Shown one piece after another: positions 34,451-43,105 of a DNA stretch of 64,000 bases (positions are counted from its first letter, which is position 1; each line of letters starts with the position of its first letter). The notes under the pieces are model-generated. The model was not told where the DNA came from. It saw only the letters and a list, made by a program, of their open reading frames with translations, and did no database searches. The position numbers and the translations under genes are program-made. This DNA comes from Hyphomicrobiaceae bacterium (GTDB lineage Bacteria > Pseudomonadota > Alphaproteobacteria > Rhizobiales > Devosiaceae), in assembly GCA_020638095.1 (NCBI GenBank), contig JACKJF010000003.1, positions 744,001-808,000 on the forward strand. The letters are read 5' to 3'.

Positions 34451-36098
34451 CGGCCTCAGCAGGCTTGAGGCGGCTCTCGAGCACTTCGCCTCGCCCGGAA
34501 AGCACCGCGAAGCCGATGGTTGCGAAAAGCGAGTTGATGCTTCTAAGGGCTCTGATCGTCTCGAGATGAATGTTGCTCGTGCTGGCGCTCGCCGCCTGTC
34601 CCGCCCTCAGGCGGGTGAAATGCGCCTTGGTGCTCTGGTCGACAAGGTCGCGAACCTCGCTCTTGGTTTCAACCAGCTGCCGCGCCTGCTGCGCTTCGCT
34701 GCTGGCAAGCACGTTTTGCGCCAGCGCCAGATCGCGAACGACGAGGGAATGTATGGCGGTGATTTCCTGCCAGCCCTCGGCCGAGAAGGCGAGTTTGCGG
34801 TCCTTGCGGGTTTCCGCCGATTTCATCAGCGACTTGGAAATCTGATCGCCGGCATATTCGAGGTTGAGCGCGATCGCGGCGAGATCGTTGGCTTCGGTCT
34901 CCTGTTCGCCCGAGGTGAAACCGATCTGGGCGATGAAACGCTTGAGATCGCTTTGTGCGCGGTTGAGAATCCCTTCGAGCACTTTGACCCGCTGAACCTT
35001 TTCCGCATCGCCGGTCTTCAGAATGTCGGGGATCGGCCCAAGCATCTGGGCGACGATTTCGGCCATGCGCATCAGTTCCCGGCGGATGTTGGCAAGCGCG
35101 AGCTGCGGTTGATGGAGCGACGCCGGATCGAGACAGGACGACGGCAGACCCGGAAGGGTTTCCGTGTCGGGCCCGGTGCGATCGAGCGGCACCAGCCGGT
35201 CGACACCGCGCGCGACCCATGCGGTGAGCGGCAGGCCGAGGATCAGCAGCGTCCCATTGAAACCAAGATGAACCAGCGCCAGTGGCAGAGGGCCGGAAAT
35301 CGCTGTGCCGCCCGTTCTGAGCCAGACGAAGGCACCAATCGCCCAGAGCCCGGCCACGCCGCCGCGAAGAGCGAGATTCCCGGCCATGATCAGACGGGCC
35401 GGTCGGGTTCCGCTTCGGGTCAGTCCAAACGGAATGAGCGAACTGCCAAGATTGCAGCCAAGCAGAATGAAAATGGCGGCCTCCGGCGGCACCAGCCCGC
35501 TCGCATGAAGGGTGATCAGCACCAGAATCGCGGCGACCGACGAATGAAGCAGCCAGGCAAAGCCCGCTCCCGCAACAAGAGCGATCAATGGATCGCGTCC
35601 GAGGCTTTCCGCGATTTCGGGAAGAACGACGCTGCCGCGCAGGGGAAGCGTCGCTTGCGAAAGAAGCGACAGCGCCAGAAGCGTCAGTCCGAGGCCCGCC
35701 AGTGCCCGCCCCGATTGGCGAACCTTGTGGTTCTCGAACCGGAAGAACAGCGCCACACCCGCAAGAATGAGAATCGGCGAGGCAAGTTCGATCTTGAAAC
35801 TGAGAAGCCGGACGACGAGGGCCGAGCCAAGATCGGCGCCAAGCATAACCGATAATCCGACTGCGGTGGTGAGAAGTCCGCGCGACGCAAATCCCGCCGC
35901 CAGCAGGCCGGTTGCCGTCGAGCTCTGAAGCCCGACGCTGACGAGAAAACCAAAGCCCGCCGGCGCCAGCCGCCCTCGCGAGGATTGGATGAGGTTGGAG
36001 AGTTCGGGCCGCCAGGCGCGATCCACGCCGGTCTGCACCATATGCAGGCCCCAAAGGAAAAGGGCAACCGCGCCCATAACATGCAGAAGAAATTCCAT
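34446..36098 (-). CDS. Na/Pi cotransporter (NptA family) with PhoU-like tail
   Basis: The protein of about 550 residues starts MEFLLHVMGAVALFLWGLHMVQTGV. It holds the two Na/Pi repeat motifs with QSSTATGLL near residue 58 and GCNLGSSLIPFGL near residue 215, across about nine membrane segments. From about residue 330 a long helical PhoU-like domain follows (EYAGDQISKSLMKSAE). It moves inorganic phosphate with sodium. The start ATG at 36098 follows the kinase stop by 5 bp; a frame start at 36131 would overlap the kinase. As last gene of the operon with the G3P and G1P dehydrogenases, it suggests phosphate is released in this pathway. Confidence 0.88.
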   Translation of the reverse strand: MEFLLHVMGAVALFLWGLHMVQTGVDRAWRPELSNLIQSSRGRLAPAGFGFLVSVGLQSSTATGLLAAGFASRGLLTTAVGLSVMLGADLGSALVVRLLSFKIELASPILILAGVALFFRFENHKVRQSGRALAGLGLTLLALSLLSQATLPLRGSVVLPEIAESLGRDPLIALVAGAGFAWLLHSSVAAILVLITLHASGLVPPEAAIFILLGCNLGSSLIPFGLTRSGTRPARLIMAGNLALRGGVAGLWAIGAFVWLRTGGTAISGPLPLALVHLGFNGTLLILGLPLTAWVARGVDRLVPLDRTGPDTETLPGLPSSCLDPASLHQPQLALANIRRELMRMAEIVAQMLGPIPDILKTGDAEKVQRVKVLEGILNRAQSDLKRFIAQIGFTSGEQETEANDLAAIALNLEYAGDQISKSLMKSAETRKDRKLAFSAEGWQEITAIHSLVVRDLALAQNVLASSEAQQARQLVETKSEVRDLVDQSTKAHFTRLRAGQAASASTSNIHLETIRALRSINSLFATIGFAVLSGRGEVLESRLKPAEAV

Positions 36099-36103
36099 CA
36101 CAC

Positions 36104-37576
36104 CTACCGGCTTTCTTCCGGCATTGGCCATGTCGGCTCAAGGGCCGCAAAGCGCTCGCGATAAAGGGCATAAGCCTGCCCGTAGATTTCGGCATTTTCC
36201 GGGTCGGGAAGAACCTTGGTCATGAAGTGCGAAAGCGCGCCTCCTGCTGAACGAAGATCGGCAAAGCGGCCGGCGGCGACCGATGCCAGCATGGCCGCAC
36301 CCACAGCGGATGCATCGGAACTGGTCAGGGTTTCGGCGGGCCGTCCGGCAACGTCGGCGCGGATCTGGCACCAGAGCCTGCTTCGCGCACCGCCCCCGGC
36401 GATACGAAGGCGGGTCGTCGGCACGCCAAGGGCATCGAGCCTGTCGATGATGTCCCGCATGGCGAACGCGGTTCCCTCAAGAACCGCGCGCGCCATGTGC
36501 GCGCGGTCATGTGAAGTGCTGAGGCCGATGAACGATCCCCGCGCCGTCTCGATCCATTTGGGCGCCATCGCGCCGCTGAGGGCGGGAATGAAAGTCAGGC
36601 CGTCGCATCCCGGCGGCGCATTTGCCGCGAGCGCGGAGAATTCCGCGTCGCTGGCGCAGGAGAGGATGCCCGAGGCCCACCGGACCGCGCCTCCCGAAAG
36701 CCATCCGGGATTTCCGAGATGAAAGAAACCGCCCGGAAAGGCATGGGTTTCGACGAGAAGGTCGGGATCCCGGACCGGCCGTTCACTCAGGGCACCCACC
36801 GTCTCAGCGGTTCCGAGTGAAACCGCAACCGGTCCCGGCTCGGCGACGCCGAGCCCGATAAGATTGGAGAAATCGTCTCCGGTGCCGACGGCAACCGGAA
36901 TGCCGGCCGGAAGCCCACAAAGCGCCGCCCCTTCGGCCGATAACCGTCCGGCGATCGCAATCTCGTCATCAAGTTCGGGAAGCCTTGAGGGTTCGACGCC
37001 GTAGGCATCGAGCAGGTCCGCGTTCCAGTCGCCGGCTTCCACGTCATAGAGCATTGTGGTCGAGGCGAGCGAGCGCGACATGAAGGCGCGACCTGTCAGA
37101 CGCGCGACCACAAAAGAGACTGGCTGATGCCAGAAAGCAACCTGATCCGGGTTCGGAAGATTGCGCCTCAACCATGCGATCTTTGCCGCCATATGGGTCG
37201 CGTCGCGCACGAGGCCGCAACGGTCCCGCACCAGATCCCGGCTGGCCAGCATGGCCTCGCGGGCCGCGCGCCGGTCCATCCAGATCAAAGCGGGAGCAAC
37301 GGGCTCGCAATGCCTGTCGACGCCAACCGCGCCGTCGAGCTGACCGCAGACGCCAATGCCACCGATATCGCCGCCGGCGAGAGCCGCCTGGTCCATGGCT
37401 GCGCGGATCGCGGGTTCAAGAGCGCCGAGCCAGACCCGCGCATCCTGTTCCGCACAGCCCGGACCCGGAAAGCTGGGCGCATAGGCAACGCCGCCGCTGC
37501 CCAACACGTGTAGATTGTCATCGAGAACGAGAGCTTTGAGACTTTGGGTGCCGATATCGATGCCAAGGACCGGCAT
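36104..37576 (-). CDS. FGGY-family carbohydrate kinase (xylulokinase-like)
   Basis: The 490-residue protein has the FGGY start LGIDIGTQSLKALVLDD, the substrate-site segment GVCGQLDGAVGVD (xylulokinases have GQMHG here), the catalytic aspartate in PVAVGTGDDFSNLIGLG near residue 235 and the C-terminal LRIAGGGARSRLWCQI. FGGY kinases phosphorylate sugars or polyols such as xylulose, glycerol or erythritol. The changed GQLDG points to a substrate other than xylulose. It is 3 bp behind the TIM-barrel gene and 5 bp ahead of the Na/Pi gene, in the operon that begins with glpD. Confidence 0.85.
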   Translation of the reverse strand: MPVLGIDIGTQSLKALVLDDNLHVLGSGGVAYAPSFPGPGCAEQDARVWLGALEPAIRAAMDQAALAGGDIGGIGVCGQLDGAVGVDRHCEPVAPALIWMDRRAAREAMLASRDLVRDRCGLVRDATHMAAKIAWLRRNLPNPDQVAFWHQPVSFVVARLTGRAFMSRSLASTTMLYDVEAGDWNADLLDAYGVEPSRLPELDDEIAIAGRLSAEGAALCGLPAGIPVAVGTGDDFSNLIGLGVAEPGPVAVSLGTAETVGALSERPVRDPDLLVETHAFPGGFFHLGNPGWLSGGAVRWASGILSCASDAEFSALAANAPPGCDGLTFIPALSGAMAPKWIETARGSFIGLSTSHDRAHMARAVLEGTAFAMRDIIDRLDALGVPTTRLRIAGGGARSRLWCQIRADVAGRPAETLTSSDASAVGAAMLASVAAGRFADLRSAGGALSHFMTKVLPDPENAEIYGQAYALYRERFAALEPTWPMPEESR

Positions 37577-37579
37577 GGG

Positions 37580-38254
37580 TCAGGCGGCCTTGCAGTCCTG
37601 AAGCACCTCTTCAAGTTGCCGGAGGGTCGAGCCGAGACGCGGATTGTAGGATCCGTCGAATATCGCCGACCCGATGGTGAAGGCATCCGCGCCCGCGTCG
37701 GCAACCGCGCGAATGCGGTCGGCCGAGCTGATCGAACCCGCGACGATGAGATAGCCATCGCCCAGCCCCTTGCGCGCCGCCCGGATCAGATCAAGCGGAT
37801 TGGCCTCTGTGGCCCGGAACGCCAGCAGGTCGGCGCCCGCACAGCCTGCGCGCATGAACTCCGTACAATGGTCCATCACGTCCGCGGGCTGCCCGCCAAG
37901 CCTTGTGGGATGCCCGGACGGAAAACCCGGAAACGGGAAATATGCGGTGCCGGTACCCTGAAGAATGTCCGATACGGCCGCGACATCGGTGCCGCCCAAC
38001 AGCCGCTGCACGCCGAGATCGCGTGCCACGCGGGCCGAGTTGAGACAGGCTTCGGCACTTTCGGAAACGACTTCCATGTAGGATATGGCTCCCATCGCGT
38101 GAATATGGTCGGTCAGCGCTTGCAGGGTCTGAGGATCCACACCGACATCCTTGAAGCCGACATGGGTGAGGCCAAGCGGTTCGATCAGGTCGATCACGTC
38201 AAGACAATCCTTAACCGTTTTGTCGCCGCGGGTCAGCATGAAGATGAAATCCAC
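37580..38254 (-). CDS. Uncharacterised TIM-barrel protein (HisA/HisF-like phosphate site)
   Basis: This 224-residue protein begins MDFIFMLTRGDKTVKDCLDV. The run of beta-alpha units ends in YLIVAGSISSADRIRAV and GADAFTIGSAIFDG, the usual paired glycine motifs that bind a phosphate in TIM barrels of the HisA/HisF/PcrB kind. A central GTGTAYFPFPGFPSGHPTRL segment is distinctive. I do not recognise the exact family. Placed 13 bp after the G1P dehydrogenase gene and 3 bp before the kinase gene, it probably acts on a phosphorylated three- to six-carbon intermediate, for example as an epimerase or aldolase. Confidence 0.6.
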   Translation of the reverse strand: MDFIFMLTRGDKTVKDCLDVIDLIEPLGLTHVGFKDVGVDPQTLQALTDHIHAMGAISYMEVVSESAEACLNSARVARDLGVQRLLGGTDVAAVSDILQGTGTAYFPFPGFPSGHPTRLGGQPADVMDHCTEFMRAGCAGADLLAFRATEANPLDLIRAARKGLGDGYLIVAGSISSADRIRAVADAGADAFTIGSAIFDGSYNPRLGSTLRQLEEVLQDCKAA

Positions 38255-38267
38255 TTGGTCCTCCTGT

Positions 38268-39596
38268 TCAGACCGACGCGATCAGGCCAGCCAACCCGCC
38301 CGACCGGTCGAGCAGGTCGAGCACGGTGAACCGGTTGCGGATGAGCCGCGCCCGGCCCACCGCCTGCTGGTAAAATGCGCGGTCGAGATGAATCTCTTCG
38401 GGCGTGGTTGGCGCGCCGGCCCGCTTGAGCACCTTTTCGATGGTTGCGGCGCCAAGAAAGGTCCGTCCAAGCCGTTCCGCGTAGCCGTCCCAATTGCGGG
38501 CGAACCGGTCATTGAGTTCGTCGGCGCGCGCGGGACTGAGAATTTTGCCGGCGATCTCCGGCCAGATCGAAGGCGCCAGATCATCCCCGAACATCGCGGC
38601 AATGTCACTTTGGCCGATCGTGTCCGGCACGAGGTGCGGCCGTTTGGCAAGCATCGCCTCCTGCAGCCGCGCGGAGGTGAGGGTGGTCACGGCAATCTGT
38701 TCGCCGTGCAGAATTGCGGGCCGATCGGCGGGCGCCAGCATGTCGATATAGTGACTGATCAGATGTTCCGCCTGACTGGCCGGCGCGCTCGATCCGACAA
38801 TGGCCGTGCCAAACCCGGACAGCACCAGGGTTCCGACCAGAACCCGCATGGCGCCGAGATCGCCGCCCATCAGCGCCTCTGCAAGATTGAGCAATTCAGG
38901 CTCCTCCGCCTCCAGCAGGTCGAAGGGGAGTTGCCGGTAGGGTGTGTCGAGCAGAAGGTGCGACAAGAGCCAGTCCGTCTGCGCGGTGGTGCGGCAGATG
39001 CTGTCGCCCAATCCGGCGCGGATCATGCGCTTCGGAGCCGCTGCGAGGACGTTGAGGTCAAAGAAGGCACCGGCGGGCGCCTGGGCGGGAAGGGTGTGCT
39101 TGTGCCCGTTCTCGGTGATCGAGGCCGTCAGCGACGTATAGCCGTTCATTGACGGCGCCGTTCCGAATACCGCATAGGGCTTTTCATCGCGGGCACTGGC
39201 ATATTTCGTCAGGTCGTTGATCGTGCCGGAGCCGACGGCGACGAATGCATCGACGGTCGGAGCTTCTGCCCGGATGGCGTCCGACGTCGCCGTGTCGGCG
39301 TGCGGATCAGCCCTGAGAACAATGCTTTGCACGTCGAACGCGCCACCAAGTTCCTGTTCGACCCGATGACCCAGAACGGCGTGCGTGGTTGCATCTGAAA
39401 CCACCGCGATCCGCCGCCCGAAACCGAGCGCGGCAACAAGATCGTGACCCCTGCCGGCAAGTTCGTCGGCGATGACGAGCGAGCGGGTCGCAACACCAAT
39501 CGCGCTGCCGGTCTCATCATCGGCATAGTCGCCAGCAATGAGCCGGTCGATAACGTCTCTGTCATTTTGGTCGCGACGGCGGTCGGAATGAAACAT
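38268..39596 (-). CDS. araM: sn-Glycerol-1-phosphate dehydrogenase (AraM/EgsA family)
   Basis: The 442-residue protein has the family NAD-binding segment FVAVGSGTINDLTKYAS near residue 120 and TAPSMNGYTSLTAS near 150. The metal ligands are an aspartate in GLGDSICRTT, a histidine in QAEHLISHYIDM near residue 275 and one in ILHGEQIAV. These fit the zinc- or nickel-dependent enzymes that interconvert dihydroxyacetone phosphate and sn-glycerol-1-phosphate. In archaea and Bacillus it makes lipid precursors. Here, between glpD and a kinase under a catabolic operator, it more likely oxidises G1P. It starts 3 bp after the glpD stop. Confidence 0.85.
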   Translation of the reverse strand: MFHSDRRRDQNDRDVIDRLIAGDYADDETGSAIGVATRSLVIADELAGRGHDLVAALGFGRRIAVVSDATTHAVLGHRVEQELGGAFDVQSIVLRADPHADTATSDAIRAEAPTVDAFVAVGSGTINDLTKYASARDEKPYAVFGTAPSMNGYTSLTASITENGHKHTLPAQAPAGAFFDLNVLAAAPKRMIRAGLGDSICRTTAQTDWLLSHLLLDTPYRQLPFDLLEAEEPELLNLAEALMGGDLGAMRVLVGTLVLSGFGTAIVGSSAPASQAEHLISHYIDMLAPADRPAILHGEQIAVTTLTSARLQEAMLAKRPHLVPDTIGQSDIAAMFGDDLAPSIWPEIAGKILSPARADELNDRFARNWDGYAERLGRTFLGAATIEKVLKRAGAPTTPEEIHLDRAFYQQAVGRARLIRNRFTVLDLLDRSGGLAGLIASV

Positions 39597-39599
39597 TGC

Positions 39600-41102
39600 C
39601 TACTCCGCCGCCGCGGGCCGCCGGCTGCGCCGCGCCGCCATATGCGCGTCGATCCGCTCAGCCGCTGAAGCGTCGAGCACCAGACCGAGCTTGCTTCGCC
39701 GCCACAGCACGTCTTCTGCGGTTTCCGCCCATTCCTGGTCCATCAGGTAGTCGACCTCCGCGACGCTGAGGCCGCCGCCAAAATCCTCGCCGAGATCGGC
39801 ACTCGTCTCCGCGTCGGCGAGAATATGTCCGCTCCGGGTTCCATATGCACGAACGAGGCGCGCGATCAGCGCGTCGTCGATCCGCCTGTGTTTGGTTTTG
39901 AGCCCTTCGGCGAAAGCCGCAAGACCCTGGCGCGGCACGTCGCCGCCCGGAAGCGGCGCGATGGCCGTCCAGTCGGGTCGTGCCGCCGCCGGCAGGAGTG
40001 GACCGAGCCGCGCCATCACGTCCTCGGCCAACCGGCGAAAGGTGGTGATCTTGCCGCCATAGACCGACAACAGGGGCGCGGCTTCAGTATCAAGCCGCAG
40101 CTCGTATTCGCGCGTCACGTCCTTGGCGCTGCCCGCTCCGTCATCATAGAGGGCGCGAACGCCCGTATAGGCGTGAACCACGTCGCCCTCGGTCAATGGC
40201 TCCGCGAAGTAGGCGTTCACGGCATCAAGCATGTACGCAATTTCGTCGGACGTGACCGAAGGCGCAACCGGCTGGCGTCCCATGTCGATGTCCGTTGTTC
40301 CAATGAGGGAGAAGCGGCCTTCATAAGGAATGACAAAGACGATCCTGCCATCGGCGTTCTGAAACGTGTAGCAGGCGTCATGCCCGAACCGGCGCCGCAC
40401 CACGATATGCGATCCCTTGACGAGACGCACCAGCGGTGCGTGTGCCCCGGTCGCAAGGTCAAGAACCTCATCGACAAAGGCCCCTGCAGCATTGACCAGA
40501 ACCGCGCCTTCAAACGTAACCGGACCCTGCCCGGTCTTGGCCTCCACGACCCAGCTGTTCGCGCCGCGACGGATATTCGTGGCCTCGGTTCTGGGCCGAA
40601 TGTCCGCCCCGCGGTCCGCCGCGTCACGGGCATTGAGCACCACAAGCCGGCTGTCATCGACCGCGCAGTCCGAATAGACGAATCCTGAGTGGATTTCGTC
40701 AACAAGCGGCGCGCCTTCTGCGGAGGTTTTGAGATCGATCCGCCGGCTGGCGGGCAGGACCTTTCGCGGCGCCAGCGTGTCGTAGAGAAAAAGACCGGCC
40801 CGCAGCATCCATTTCGGGCGCATGCCGCGCCGGTGCGGCAGAACGAAACGCAACGGCCGGACCAGATGCGGTGCGATGCGCATCAGCACTTCCCGTTCGC
40901 CAAGGGCACCACGGACCAAACCGAATTTGTAGTGTTCGAGATAGCGCAGACCGCCGTGCACCAGCTTGGTCGACGCAGATGAGGTGGCCCCGCCGAGGTC
41001 ACCCTTTTCAAGCAACAGGACCTTGAGACCACGGCCCGCTGCATCGCGCGCAATGCCCGTTCCGTTGATTCCGCCGCCGATGATGATGAGGTCGTAAGCC
41101 AT
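39600..41102 (-). CDS. glpD: FAD-dependent glycerol-3-phosphate dehydrogenase
   Basis: The 500-residue protein starts MAYDLIIIGGGINGTGIARD, a dinucleotide-binding fold, followed by LLLEKGDLGGATSSASTKLV and HGGLRYLEHYKFGLVRGAL, the GlpD signatures. The FAD-domain part continues with GSHIVVRRRFG and SLIGTTDIDMG, and a C-terminal helical domain ends near residue 490. It oxidises glycerol-3-phosphate to dihydroxyacetone phosphate at the membrane, passing electrons to quinone. The erythritol-phosphate enzyme EryB is a close relative, so a polyol phosphate substrate is possible. It heads a five-gene operon behind operator site 5. The frame extends to 41216, but the FAD fold supports 41102. Confidence 0.9.
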   Translation of the reverse strand: MAYDLIIIGGGINGTGIARDAAGRGLKVLLLEKGDLGGATSSASTKLVHGGLRYLEHYKFGLVRGALGEREVLMRIAPHLVRPLRFVLPHRRGMRPKWMLRAGLFLYDTLAPRKVLPASRRIDLKTSAEGAPLVDEIHSGFVYSDCAVDDSRLVVLNARDAADRGADIRPRTEATNIRRGANSWVVEAKTGQGPVTFEGAVLVNAAGAFVDEVLDLATGAHAPLVRLVKGSHIVVRRRFGHDACYTFQNADGRIVFVIPYEGRFSLIGTTDIDMGRQPVAPSVTSDEIAYMLDAVNAYFAEPLTEGDVVHAYTGVRALYDDGAGSAKDVTREYELRLDTEAAPLLSVYGGKITTFRRLAEDVMARLGPLLPAAARPDWTAIAPLPGGDVPRQGLAAFAEGLKTKHRRIDDALIARLVRAYGTRSGHILADAETSADLGEDFGGGLSVAEVDYLMDQEWAETAEDVLWRRSKLGLVLDASAAERIDAHMAARRSRRPAAAE

Positions 41103-41109
41103 GGGTTCA

Positions 41110-41129
41110 AAGGTAAGTCGTAATATGAT
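41110..41129. promoter_or_regulatory. Region B operator, site 5 (glpD operon)
   Basis: AAGGTAAGTCGTAATATGAT keeps the centre AGTCGTAA and a perfect TATGAT half-site; the left half is degenerate (AAGGTA). It lies 7 bp upstream of the glpD start and 5 bp from the stop codon of the HAD gene. Confidence 0.65.
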
Positions 41130-41133
41130 TCTT

Positions 41134-41979
41134 CTAGGATAGTTCAGTCTGCAAGGCAATGCCGGCGGCCGAGCCCGCCCGGCGCGCGGCGAGAAGCGTC
41201 TCCGCCAGTTCGGCAAAGCCCGAGGCCGACGCCCGGGCCGTGATGTAGCTGGGAAGATGCGTCATCCGGTTGGCAAAATTGGCCACATTGGCAACGCCGA
41301 CGGAAAGCGGAAAATGGGCGAACATGGGTTCATCGTTCGGGCTGTCTCCCACATAGACCACCGATTCGGGATGAGCGCGGGCATCGATGCCAAAGTGCTC
41401 CGACAATAGCGCAAGGCTCGTGCTCAATTTGTCATGGTCTCCGAACCAGGCGTTGACGTGGATCGACGAAACCTTGGCATTTGCCCCGCCATCGCGGAAC
41501 AGTCCGACGATCCGGTCAACGTCTTCGCCGGGCAAGCGGGCGACGTCTTCACAAAAATCGATGGCGACATCGACCGAACGAAAATCCTGATCGGCCGCAT
41601 AGGCCGAACCCGGGACCTGCGCAAAAACCCTTTCTGCAATTGCCGAAAGCTTCGCACGATCGGCTGCCCTTTGCGTGCCTGGCCGCGCGTGGAAACGCAC
41701 CATCCTGCGTGCCCGCCGGTCGTAGCTGAACCAGAAGGCGCCATTCTCCCCCACAACCGCGCTGACCGGCCACTGGCGCGCGATCAGATCGCACCATCCG
41801 GCGGGCCGCCCCGTGACCGGTACCACGATCAGCCCGGCCTCATGCATTTGTTCCATTGCCCCATAGGCGCGTGCCGGCAACAGGCCGTCTTCGGTCATCG
41901 TGTCGTCGATGTCGCTGAGCACGGCCCTGACATTGCGGGCAAGCTCGACCGGGAAGGACCGCAGCGGTTCGATTTTCAT
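41134..41979 (-). CDS. HAD-superfamily phosphatase (subfamily IIB)
   Basis: The 281-residue protein has motif I as VLSDIDDTMTEDG near residue 20, motif II in IVVPVTGRPAGW, a lysine in GDHDKLSTS and motif III/IV as VVYVGDSPNDEPMFA. The DIDDT start and the length fit C2-capped sugar-phosphate phosphatases related to sucrose-6-phosphate and mannosyl-3-phosphoglycerate phosphatases. Operator site 6 is 12 bp upstream, so it belongs to the region B regulon. It probably removes phosphate from a sugar or glycosyl-glycerate phosphate intermediate, which would fit the Na/Pi transporter in the neighbouring operon. Confidence 0.8.
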   Translation of the reverse strand: MKIEPLRSFPVELARNVRAVLSDIDDTMTEDGLLPARAYGAMEQMHEAGLIVVPVTGRPAGWCDLIARQWPVSAVVGENGAFWFSYDRRARRMVRFHARPGTQRAADRAKLSAIAERVFAQVPGSAYAADQDFRSVDVAIDFCEDVARLPGEDVDRIVGLFRDGGANAKVSSIHVNAWFGDHDKLSTSLALLSEHFGIDARAHPESVVYVGDSPNDEPMFAHFPLSVGVANVANFANRMTHLPSYITARASASGFAELAETLLAARRAGSAAGIALQTELS

Positions 41980-41990
41980 CTCACTGTTAA

Positions 41991-42010
41991 ATCATATGAT
42001 GACTTATGAT
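41991..42010. promoter_or_regulatory. Region B operator, site 6 (HAD gene)
   Basis: ATCATATGATGACTTATGAT is the exact reverse complement of site 2, with both half-sites intact. It lies 12 bp upstream of the HAD gene, which reads on the minus strand. Confidence 0.8.
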
Positions 42011-42063
42011 TAGTCTTTATGAGGCGGCTTTTCAAGCTCTTTCGGCAAGGGCGCGAAACCCGG

Positions 42064-43068
42064 CTACGAAATGGCCAGGCCCTGCCGGTCGAAACGGTGA
42101 AACAGCCCCTCGCGCGGTGCGAGGTGCAGCCTGTCTCCGGGCGCAAAGCTCGATTTGTCGGCGAGCCGCACAACCACCGGTTCGGCGGCCCCGGCATCGA
42201 GATAGACGAAGGAATCCGACCCCAGATTTTCCGAGTAGATGACCGTGCCGGACCAGACACCGTCGCGCTCGACGATCTGCATGTGCTCGGCCCGCACTCC
42301 CACTGTTTCGGCCGAATACTTTTCCGCCTGAGCCCCACTGAAGAAATTCATCTTCGGCGATCCGATGAAACCGGCGACAAAGAGCGAGTTTGGCTTTTCA
42401 TAGAGTTCGAGCGGCGTGCCCACCTGCTGAACCACACCGTCCTTGAGCACCACGATCCGGTTTGCGAGCGTCATCGCCTCGACCTGATCGTGCGTGACGT
42501 AGATGAACGTTGTCTGCGGAAGCGTGGCGCTCAACTGCGCGATCTCGATCCGCATCTGCACCCGAAGCGCCGCATCGAGATTGCTGAGAGGTTCGTCGAA
42601 CAGGAAGAGCTTCGGATCGCGGACGATCGCCCGGCCAATCGCCACGCGTTGCCTCTGTCCGCCCGAAAGCGCCTTGGGCTGCCGGTCGAGATAGGGCGTG
42701 AGCTGCAGCTTCTCGGCACTTTCGCGAACCTTGCGGTCAATGTCCTGGCGGGGCTTGCGCTGCAGGCGCAACGAGTAGGCCATGTTGTCGTAAACGCTCA
42801 TATGCGGATAAAGCGCGTAGGACTGAAACACCATCGCGATGCCGCGCCGGGCCGGCGGCAGATGATTGACGACCTGTCCGCCAATCGCAATCTCACCCGA
42901 ACTGACCGGTTCGAGCCCTGAAATGCAGCGCAGAAGTGTGGACTTGCCGCACCCCGACGGTCCCACGAACACCACGAATTCACCGTCGGCAACCGACAGG
43001 TTGATGTCGTGCAGCACACGCGTGTCGCCGAAGTGCTTGTTGACTTGTTCAAGGGTCAAAGACGTCAT
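42064..43068 (-). CDS. Sugar ABC transporter ATP-binding protein (MalK/UgpC type)
   Basis: The 334-residue CUT1 ATPase has Walker [10 protein letters not shown] near residue 37, Q-loop [12 protein letters not shown], signature [17 protein letters not shown], Walker [13 protein letters not shown] and H-loop [13 protein letters not shown] shortened TOBE domain follows (about 235-330). Operator site 7 lies 17 bp upstream. It is the only ATPase of region B and should energise the permeases at 29313-31173, about 11 kb away. Confidence 0.92.
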   Translation of the reverse strand: MTSLTLEQVNKHFGDTRVLHDINLSVADGEFVVFVGPSGCGKSTLLRCISGLEPVSSGEIAIGGQVVNHLPPARRGIAMVFQSYALYPHMSVYDNMAYSLRLQRKPRQDIDRKVRESAEKLQLTPYLDRQPKALSGGQRQRVAIGRAIVRDPKLFLFDEPLSNLDAALRVQMRIEIAQLSATLPQTTFIYVTHDQVEAMTLANRIVVLKDGVVQQVGTPLELYEKPNSLFVAGFIGSPKMNFFSGAQAEKYSAETVGVRAEHMQIVERDGVWSGTVIYSENLGSDSFVYLDAGAAEPVVVRLADKSSFAPGDRLHLAPREGLFHRFDRQGLAIS

Positions 43069-43085
43069 GTGCGGCGCGCATCCTG

Positions 43086-43105
43086 ATCATAATACGTAAT
43101 ATGAT
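43086..43105. promoter_or_regulatory. Region B operator, site 7 (ATPase gene)
   Basis: ATCATAATACGTAATATGAT has both perfect half-sites with the centre ATACGTAA. It lies 17 bp upstream of the ATPase start on the minus strand. It is the last copy in the window, marking the edge of the regulon. Confidence 0.8.

Noticed and set aside
34566..35855. 429-codon plus-strand frame across the Na/Pi gene
   Set aside because: Highly charged, repetitive composition typical of an antisense shadow; the minus-strand Na/Pi protein has conserved motifs and membrane segments.
37580..38254. PcrB-type (geranylgeranylglyceryl phosphate synthase) call for the TIM-barrel gene
   Set aside because: Only the terminal phosphate-binding motifs agree; the N terminus lacks the expected PcrB pattern, and the neighbours are catabolic.
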